From contig CAJHZI010000204.1 of the NCBI GenBank assembly GCA_905160935.1, forward strand, positions 1,446,001-1,510,000: a DNA stretch of 64,000 nucleotides, written 5' to 3'. The notes under the pieces were generated by a model, which was not told the DNA's origin, did not search any database, and was given only the letters and a program-made list of their open reading frames with translations. Both the position numbers and the translations under genes were made by a program. This stretch comes from Enchytraeus crypticus (lineage: Eukaryota; Annelida; Clitellata; Enchytraeida; Enchytraeidae). Below are positions 56,750 through 64,000 of the stretch, in pieces (position 1 is the first letter of the stretch; every line of letters begins with the position of its first letter).

Positions 56750-57240
56750 CCTATTGTCCGTTGTAGGAATTACTTACAAAAAGTTTGAAGAAAGCCACAC
56801 AGGTAAAAAATGTTAGAACTTTAGTGTGGACCACGCCACTGTACGGTTGTGAAACATACGTTAAGAAAGGAGATTATTAGAAAACTAAAAGCATTCGAAA
56901 TGTGGCTATGGAGCAGAATAGAAGATCAAATGGACTGCTAAAATTACGATCGAAGAAGTGCTAAACATAAAGAGACGTTTGATAGATATCATTAGGAATA
57001 AAATGAGGGACAGGATTGATCATGTACTGAGAGGGAATGGTTTATTGAAAGATGTAATTGAGGGAATAATGGAAGGGAAAAAAGGTTAGAGGAAGACCGA
57101 GACTTGGGATGTAGGATGATTTATAACTACTTCATATGTTGATATGAAGAGGAAGGCAGAGGATAAAAATATGTGGAGTAGTTGCCTACCATGGACCTGC
57201 CAATCAGCAGAGCACTAAGACAGAGAGTGAAAGAGAGAGA
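56750..57240 (+). mobile_element. Non-LTR family R, ~490-bp 3' fragment
   Basis: The coding remnant in broken frames includes TGGACCACGCCACTGTACGG and GATCATGTACTGAGAGGGAA. It ends CTACCATGGACCTGCCAATC and AGAGCACTAAGACAGAGAG. Confidence 0.75.
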
Positions 57241-57763
57241 AAGTGAGAGAATGAGAGATTGTTCTCTATTATTTTTATATTCCATTTGATATTTTATTAT
57301 ATTTGTATTTTTATACCATCATTTCTATTATTTTCCTTATTATCCTTTCTCTATTATAATTTCCTAAACCAAATATCAATTAAATATAGCCCCATTAGGT
57401 GAAGTGTTCGGACACATTATATAGAACAACAGTGTTAGCACGTTGCTTGCGAGTATGTCTCAGAATTGTGCGATCGAGGTTCAAATTCCAGGCAGCCATG
57501 AGTTGTCAACTAACGATTTGTTTTAAGATAATTCTAGAATCTGGCAAGATGTCACTTGGCGAGAAAAAGGTTTCGTTACTGAACAATCAAGGAGAGAGAA
57601 GAAAATAGCAAAATACTAGACAACGAAAAACAGGTACTTAAGCAAGCCAACTCTGTATTCATGTGTTTTGTATCATGTATAACTAAGCGAATTTAAAAGT
57701 CAAGCTCTTACAAGAACTATATTCCTTAGGCTACTATGGATATTACGACCATACTACAAGTAT

Positions 57764-57790
57764 CTCTCTCTCTCTCTCTCTCTCTCTAGT
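57764..57790. repeat. (CT)n microsatellite
   Basis: Followed by TAGTTTTTTGCCAAGTAG, a likely decayed repeat D terminus on the minus strand. Confidence 0.7.
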
Positions 57791-57819
57791 TTTTTGCCAA
57801 GTAGAAAATCCAAAGGAAG

Positions 57820-57948
57820 AAAGCTTGTAAAGCTAATGTTAACGTCAGTTTCCTCACTCGAAAGCGATATCAGTGACGGGAGAGCCCAGTATTTGAAAGT
57901 CGCACATATTGATCCGAGGTCGAATATCTTACCGACATCGCCATTTAA
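57820..57948 (-). repeat. SINE family A
   Basis: Minus-strand GATGTCGGTAAGATATTCGA, decayed B box, and tail TCACTGATATCGCTTTCGAG, GAGGAAACTGACGTTAACAT. Confidence 0.75.
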
Positions 57949-59141
57949 CAAAGTACGTATACTGATATGCCACTCGAGAATAGGCTTAGCAACAACGGTA
58001 CAGCAAACAAGACATAGCAGAAAGTATTGTATAATTAAAACCGCTACAACATTAGAGTTTTCTTCCAACATAATGACAATCAGGATTAAATCCAAGGTTG
58101 CTACTGAAACGCCTTTGCCTTAATTATTTTGTGAATTTAAATATGAAGTTTGAATTTATATTTAGTAACCGAAACAGATCATGACTGCTTTGTCACTATT
58201 CTTATGAAATATATCATGCATAAAAGGGTTTACAAATTTAATAAATAACACATGCCAACAAAATAAAACTTTTTTCTCATCAGAGATTATATTACTCTTT
58301 TCTTAAGTACTTTTTGACACTGATTACAAATCTGTAACCATAAATTTTCCAGCACGTATAGTTTTTGAGTTTTGACCGATTCAACTTTAACAATACTAAG
58401 CTTAGATTAAACGCATAAGCATAAGTTTGTAGTTCATTTTCTTACAACACCTTTCAGTCAAAACAAGTAAAAATATGCAAAATATAATTGGCATAATAAA
58501 ATGAAACAGAGGATAGGTATTTACTACCTGTGTATTTTATTATCTTAATTTTTAAGAAATAGACCACAATATGAAAATGACTGGAATTGACCAGATCAAA
58601 AATTATAAATTAACCACTGTCAGGTGATTTTAAAACTCACACAAGAGAAATTTACCATTTTATCCACTATATTTTCTTATTTTAAATCTTAGTATTATTT
58701 AATACAATACCTAACGAAAAACAGACGTAAGATATTTACTACGTTATGTATGATGTTATCGTAATTTTTAAAGACAACAATGCGAACATGATTGGATATG
58801 ACAGTTCAAGTACTACAAAGTAATCGCTGACATGTGATTCATATAAATCACACTAGAGAAATTTAAAATTTCATCCACTCTATTTTGAGAGCTTAAATTA
58901 TATCATAAAGATAAATTTGGATAGGTAAACAATTTCCACGTTAAGATTCTTGTCCTAAAATTTCATCAAATTTAGAAAGTGAGAATTAAGCTTTTAATCA
59001 GTTTAATTCATCTCTGACTTCTTGACGAGCCGTGAATTCAAAGAAACAGACATTTCTATGAAGTCGATGTATCTTGACCCGTCAATCAATTATAAATAAA
59101 TTGTCAAAGCACAAATTTACTATTAATACTAAATAGCTTGA
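57949..59141. other. Intergenic sequence 3' of DHODH
   Basis: AT-rich. A phrase, CACACAAGAGAAATTTA, recurs in related form at 58637 and 58846, hinting at an old duplication. No gene. Confidence 0.4.
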
Positions 59142-59169
59142 TTTATTGCAGCAAAATATTATGAGCAAT

Positions 59170-59362
59170 ACTATTAAACTGATAGCAGAGTTACTTCAGC
59201 ACGTCACCGCACTACTAGTAAACTGATAGCAGAGTTACTTCAGCACGTCACCGCACTACTAGTAAACTGATAGCAGAGTTACTTCAGCACGTCACTGCAC
59301 TACTAGTAAACTGATAACTGATTTACTTCAACACGTCACTGCACTACTAGTAAACTGACAGC
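59170..59362. repeat. 44-bp minisatellite in the probable DHODH 3' UTR
   Basis: About four units containing GCAGAGTTACTTCAGCACGT and CACTACTAGTAAACTGATA, ending within 30 bases of the DHODH stop codon. TTTATT at 59142-59147 (AATAAA on the minus strand) could be the poly(A) signal, which would place the array in the mRNA. Confidence 0.85.
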
Positions 59363-59389
59363 AAACACACATCATTGGTTCCTGTGTTG

Positions 59390-62300
59390 CTACCGACGTT
59401 TGTTGTCGATGCCAACAGCTTCTGACACGCTCTTGAAGCCATCACGTCTGAAATTTAACATCGACACACACTAGCATTCAGTTTTATTATTTAAAACTTC
59501 TATAATGGAGCAAAATTTTCTGTGACAGACGATTTATCAGAAATAATGCAATGGGCAGCAAAACTAAAAGTAGAGTAAAAGACGGTTGTATCACCATTTG
59601 TGTATGCAGAAAAATTTGAACTCGGTCGGAGGCCTAGGAAGTGGTTATTAATACACCAAATTTAAACCTTACTGTAAAAGTGAATTTTATTTGAGCTCAA
59701 AATTCTAATTTCAAAATGCCAGTGGAGGAATGGAAGTTCGGTTAAACGTTAATCAGATTTATTGATGATCGCAACAAGGCAGTTTTAGAAAAAAATTCAA
59801 TGATTTATCAACCAAATAATAGTATAAACTAATCAATTAACATAATCATAAATCATAAAACATAAATCAGTTAACATAACTTGACAAAGATACTTCTAGA
59901 ACATGCCGAATAATTACCTATTTTGTCCCTATTAATTAACCATGTCACAACCGGTAAGGTGTCTAACTTAAGATCAGCAGATTCAGAACTCAACACCTGG
60001 CATGCTAGTTACGATACCTTTTACAAGAGATTACAAAACTAGTGATAAGCTCGGCTTTAGCCTTTATATTTTGGAATAATTTCTCTACAAACCTTAGAAG
60101 CTGAGCCAATTCAGTGCAGATAGTATTGACGACAGGCGGCCCGGCGTAGACAATGACAGTGTATATCTGTATGAGAGAGGCCCCCGCCCTGATCTTATCA
60201 TAGGCGTCCAAGCCACTGCTCACTCCCCCCACGCCTATGATCGGTATCTCACCTGTTCAAATCAATACTTTAATTGAAACATAGCTACAATATCTTATCA
60301 GACTTTAATCAGTATAAACTTTCTTTGCAAAATTTAAATTATGAAGTTTACCAACGTCAGAACGAGCTTTCGGTTGTTGAGAGCATCTAGGCTCCAGATA
60401 TTGCTACAAAAATGTAAACGAATGTATAGGTCTCAAATATAGGATTGACTGATGATATGATGTAGGACAGAGAGGATTTGAGACAGTCTATTCGTATCCT
60501 GACCCTAATTAAACTAGGATTCAAGGGAAGATGATGATGATGAGCTACCATATCTTAGACTTTAAAGAGCGTAAACTTTCTTTGCAAAAATAAAATTATA
60601 AGGCTTACATATTTAGTGCTCTACAATCGACAACGTTTTGCAACTATTTACAATTTCATCCAGTCTATATAACAACTCTATTATTAATTAATTTTGGATT
60701 ATATGAGATTATAGGCTTCTGACCTTCGCTTGGTAGACAAGACTTAAATAAGCCAATAGAAAGCTTAATTGGTATTCAATGGACAATTCAGCTGAGCCAC
60801 TAAAAGTTTTGATATAATAAAGATAATTATAAGCAACCGTGACATCAATAGGCCCCAGTTTGTCCTATTTGTTTCCATCAACACACAGAAAATCGATAAA
60901 ACAAAATAACTTCGACCCAACAGCTCACACAACTGATTTTAAATCGGAAACTTCTGGTATGAAACACTATGAACACAAGATCATAGAATTTGACTAAGAG
61001 AAGTAAATTTTTATTAAGAAACATGTGTTTTAGAAAGGCTGAACAAAGAAGTAAAAGCTGGTAAAGCTAAGGTTAGCGTCAGTTTCCTCACTCGAAAGCG
61101 ATGTCAGTGACGGAAGTATATATCAAGTTGCCAGAATATAAAGGCAGTTAATGAAGTTCATAGAGATGTACCATTAGTCAGCCTGAAGAAATCTCTAATG
61201 GTTTGTGTAGAGAGATCTTTGAGTGGTGCGCCACTCAACCCCCCCACCTCATTTCTCTCTGCGGACACGAGACTGGCAGGTCGAGATATCGTAGTGTTTG
61301 TTACTATCAATCCATCAACTCTTGACTATAAGCACGCACAAATAAAAATAAACATATATACATACATAACTATAAATGTATAAAACACATAAACTTAAAC
61401 ATATAAATATGCATAAGAATACGTATATAAACACACATCTGAATAAAAACATTAACACACATAACCATAAACGTATAAACACGCCTAAGAATAAACATAT
61501 AAACACATATAAAAAAGCTAAAAAAGCTAAGATTTACGGTTGCTGTAATATTTCTTATAACTGTCCAAAGCGAAAAATATTGCATAGAAATTTGTAAAAA
61601 TAAAGCTAAAGCTGGTAAAGCTAATGTTAACGTCAGTTTCCTCACTCGAAAGCGATGTCAGTGACGGGAGAGCCCAGAATTTGAACCCCATTCCTTACTG
61701 ATCCGCGGTCGATTATCTAACCGACGCGCCACTGGCTCCAGCCACTGGCGACGTCGATCACTTGGAAAATCATAAACTTGGATCACCATGAAAATATCAC
61801 ATGAGGACTAACTGCTCAGCTCCCTACTGGACAAATAGAAACACTCAGTACACATGTCGGTGGCCCCCCGATTATAACATAAAATAGAGTAAAATAACCA
61901 GCTTATCATCTAAAGCCTAATGGTTAATATCAGTTTCATGCTCGTTAACATGTCAGTGACGGAAAGAGCACTGGACTTGAACCCTGCAATTACTGATCTG
62001 CGTCAAACGACATGCCAACAAGCCACCAGTTCAGCCAGTTTATTCCTGTATCACAAGGATTTTCTTACGAGATGGTAAATACAATCAAATCTGAGACAAT
62101 CAGATAAGTTTGGCTAAATCACACATTAAATCAAATGAAACCATGCAAAGAGATTAATTTAAATGCACTACCTTTCCTGCTAAGACAACAGCCGCGATGT
62201 CAGCTTTTTCATCATGGCTCAGATCTGGTGCAACCTTAAGGAGTAACGGTAAAGATCTTCCTGTCTGTTTAGATACCCTGTCTCTTTCTGCAATTACCTA

Positions 62301-63502
62301 CTTATAAACAGAGCATACAGATATTCTCTACAATAATCAATTAGTACTCAAGTAGATAGCAAAATTAAGGCATATGCATATGAAGTGATACGATGGCTCA
62401 AGTACAAGAACAATCGCATAAGATACGAAATAATCTTAAAACTTTATGCAAATGCTAGATTGCAACCTGAAAAATATTGCAGTATATTCTTCCTTAAATA
62501 ACTATAATTTCCAAAGACTAGCAATTTACTTAACCATAAGTTTATACATATACATGTAAGTAGGCTTGCATTTACATAAGAGTCTGCTTGCTTTAAAATA
62601 TTACATGTATGTGTCAATCTAAGCTGGACCAGTGTCTTGTAGGTAAGTTGTTCGACAGCGGATCAATAGGTGAAGGGTTCAAATCTAGTGCTCCATATCA
62701 CTGACAACTATTCGAGCAGGAAACTGACGTTTAACTCGGATATAGTTTTTAATAGAACATCAATCTCATGCCTTCTAAATACACACATATTTAAATGCAC
62801 AAAGATATAAGATGTTAAAAAAATAAACACAAATAAGTAATAACGAATATTATATGTAGATGTAGTAACAGTTAGCTAAACTACAGAATATACTTAATTT
62901 ATTTACGAATCTCAAACAATTCAAAGGAATTTATAATAATACTAGTCATCAAATATCATAAATATTGAACTCGTTATTTTTTACGTTACTAAGTTGTGAC
63001 TAAGTAACTAAAACGGAACCATTCGTACAGTGCACGTGTTATAAAAGGCTAAGCAAGAACTGAGGAAGGCAACAGGAATCCATCACAAAAGTCATACTTT
63101 TCCAAGCTAAAGACAACTTCGAGGCTTGGAAAGGCTTAGCTTTATTTTGGGATCAACTCGTTTGTCAATGAGGTTTTCTTACTGAGTACATTGGACATGT
63201 CATTCTTAGTACATTGGACCTGTCAATTAGCAGAACACTAAGTATATATTACTTAAATTTGAAGTAATTTGAATTATACAAATCGATCAAGAGCAACAAC
63301 ATTCCTACTCTGACGAGAAGATTCTGGAGTTGTTCACGACGCTGGAGGTTTCTAAGACCTGCAGTGTTGGGACTGGACACGTTGATGACGAGATAGTCAG
63401 CGTGGGGTCCCAGTGTTTTCACTCCAGCCACGTAATCCTCCACCTCCCGTCCCTCTTCCGTGTCCTTGTTACGTCCCAGGTTAACTCCTACCACACCTTC
63501 CT
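59390..63502 (-). CDS. DHODH: Dihydroorotate dehydrogenase, class 2 (5' part outside window)
   Basis: Mitochondrial inner-membrane flavoenzyme oxidising dihydroorotate to orotate with quinone as acceptor, the fourth step of pyrimidine synthesis. Exons in transcript order: 63502-63309, 62297-62172, 61325-61172, 60252-60093, 59447-59390; phases agree and about 230 residues are covered. Motifs in order: [19 protein letters not shown] with the Ser characteristic of class 2, [55 protein letters not shown] and [10 protein letters not shown], and a C terminus ending VGIDNKRR. These form the FMN-binding barrel. The N-terminal presequence and membrane anchor must lie beyond position 64000. A family A SINE sits about 280 bases from exon 61325-61172, a tail-only copy about 60 bases from it, and a repeat D copy ends about 65 bases from exon 63502-63309. 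Confidence 0.95.
60350..60545 (+). repeat. SINE-like repeat E in a DHODH intron
   Basis: CCAACGTCAGAACGAGC, TCTAGGCTCCAGATATTGC, GTCTATTCGTATCCTGACCC and GGATTCAAGGGAAGATGATG. Confidence 0.75.
61045..61113 (-). repeat. SINE family A, tail only
   Basis: Minus-strand GTCACTGACATCGCTTTCGA, GTGAGGAAACTGACGCTAAC. It lies about 60 bases from a DHODH exon. Confidence 0.7.
61530..61610. repeat. Dispersed repeat G, copy 2
   Basis: Matches 6619-6695 (core GTCCAAAGCGAAAAATATTG). Confidence 0.65.
61606..61744 (-). repeat. SINE family A, best-preserved copy
   Basis: Minus strand: GGCTGGAGCCAGTGGCG, GTCGGTTAGATAATCGACCG, CGGATCAG, B box GGGTTCAAATTC, GGGCTCTCCCGTCACTGACA and GAGGAAACTGACGTTAACAT. GAGCCAG can pair with CTGGGCTC as a residual acceptor stem. 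Confidence 0.85.
61908..62040 (-). repeat. SINE family A'
   Basis: Minus strand: GGCTGAACTGGTGGCTTGTT, B box GGGTTCAAGTCC, CCGTCACTGACATG, ATGAAACTGATATTAACC. Confidence 0.75.
62625..62745 (+). repeat. SINE family A'
   Basis: GACAGCGGATCAATAGG, GGGTTCAAATC, ATCACTGACA, CAGGAAACTGACGTTTAACT. Confidence 0.7.
63028..63242 (+). repeat. SINE-like repeat D
   Basis: AAAGGCTAAGCAAGAACTGA, GAAGGCAACAGGAATCCATC, ending GGACCTGTCAATTAGCAGAA and CACTAAG. Confidence 0.65.
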
Positions 63503-63815
63503 CTGCATGATAATCAAATAATGTCAATACTACACTACCACACCTTCCTCTGCATAATAATCAAATAATGTCAATACTACACTACCACACCTTCCTCTGC
63601 ATAATAATCAAATAATGTCAATACTACACTACCACACCTTCCTCTGCATAATAATCAAATAATGTCAATACTACACTACCACACCTTCCTCTGCATAATA
63701 ATCAAATAATGTCAATACTACACTACCACACCTTCCTCTGCATAATAATCAAATAATGGGGCAATACTACACTACCACACCTTCCTCTTCGTAATAATAA
63801 AATAATGTCAATACT
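63503..63815. repeat. 47-bp tandem repeat built from the DHODH intron-exon junction
   Basis: The true exon edge phrase CCACACCTTCCTCTGCAT at 63491 recurs at 63538, 63585, 63632, 63679, 63726 and about 63775. On the minus strand each unit is TTTGATTATTATGCAG plus the first 16 exon bases and a short linker. Five of the six extra copies keep an intact TGCAG; the last reads GAAG. Confidence 0.95.
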
Positions 63816-63834
63816 ACAGTAATGTAATCACTGT

Positions 63835-63872
63835 CATTTTCCCTTAAATCCCAGTTTAACCAGGGTCGGAAT
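63835..63872 (-). repeat. SINE-like repeat E, terminal fragment
   Basis: CCTTAAATCCCAGTTTAACC then AGGGTCGGAATAC, complementary to the family 3' end. Confidence 0.6.
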
Positions 63873-64000
63873 ACTACAGTAATGTAATACTGATAATCAC
63901 TAAAGAATAGCAGGTAAGAAAATAGTGTCAACAAAAATCGTTTTCACATCAATAATTTTCAGTGTTCAGCACATAATACACTATAGAAGCATCTTAAGAA

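Noticed and set aside
61315-61597. Open frames on both strands in a DHODH intron
   Set aside because: The region is a degenerate ATAAACATATAA-type low-complexity tract; open frames on both strands follow from its composition.

Overview
The window is nuclear DNA from an animal, most likely an invertebrate bilaterian that the sequence alone does not let me name. The evidence is GT-AG spliced genes with short exons and long AT-rich introns, a Jade/rhinoceros chromatin gene, a mitochondrial-clan cytochrome P450, class-2 dihydroorotate dehydrogenase, abundant tRNA-derived SINEs, several non-LTR retrotransposon lineages, hAT and Tc1/mariner elements, and many microsatellites and minisatellites. There is no bacterial gene organisation.

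Layout. (1) 1-5248, + strand: the 3' part of a Jade/rhinoceros-like gene in two exons, the second about 3.35 kb and mostly disordered charged sequence. (2) 5249-21350: intergenic, with a broken non-LTR element, several SINE-like families and, at 15317-19727, a complete nested structure. That structure is a hAT-like element with an 8-bp target duplication and matching termini. It carries a decayed transposase and a 22-bp minisatellite, and a Tc1-like element has inserted into the minisatellite. (3) 21351-36726, + strand: a full glucose-6-phosphate dehydrogenase gene of 12 core exons, plus a possible 33-nt microexon, a decayed duplicate of exon 4 and several mobile elements in introns. (4) 36727-42138: intergenic minisatellites and an L2-like retrotransposon fragment. 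(5) 42139-53374, - strand: a nine-exon mitochondrial-clan P450 gene. (6) 53375-59389: intergenic. (7) 59390-63502, - strand: the last five exons of dihydroorotate dehydrogenase; its 5' part lies beyond the window.

The four host genes are independent single genes. The only functional link is general metabolism: G6PD produces NADPH, which P450 electron transfer consumes, and DHODH feeds pyrimidine synthesis.

The most unusual pattern is at 3' splice sites. In the P450 gene (exon 6) and DHODH (the first exon in the window) the intron next to the acceptor holds tandem copies of a unit that straddles the splice site, made of the intron end plus the first 16-19 exon bases. In G6PD, exon 11 is preceded by four copies of its own first ~44 bases, exon 4 by a diverged copy of its first half with an acceptor, and exon 2 by a two-copy intronic duplication. 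A second theme is retroposon 3' ends. A tRNA-Arg-like SINE shares its 3' tail with the L2-like retrotransposon in the window. A ~350-bp repeat shares a short hairpin-bearing tail with another non-LTR family. Each family ends in its own simple repeat, which seems to account for much of the microsatellite content.

All exon coordinates come from reading frame, phase and splice-site consistency; none were checked against transcripts. Copy boundaries of the repeats are approximate to within about 10-20 bases unless a target duplication is stated.
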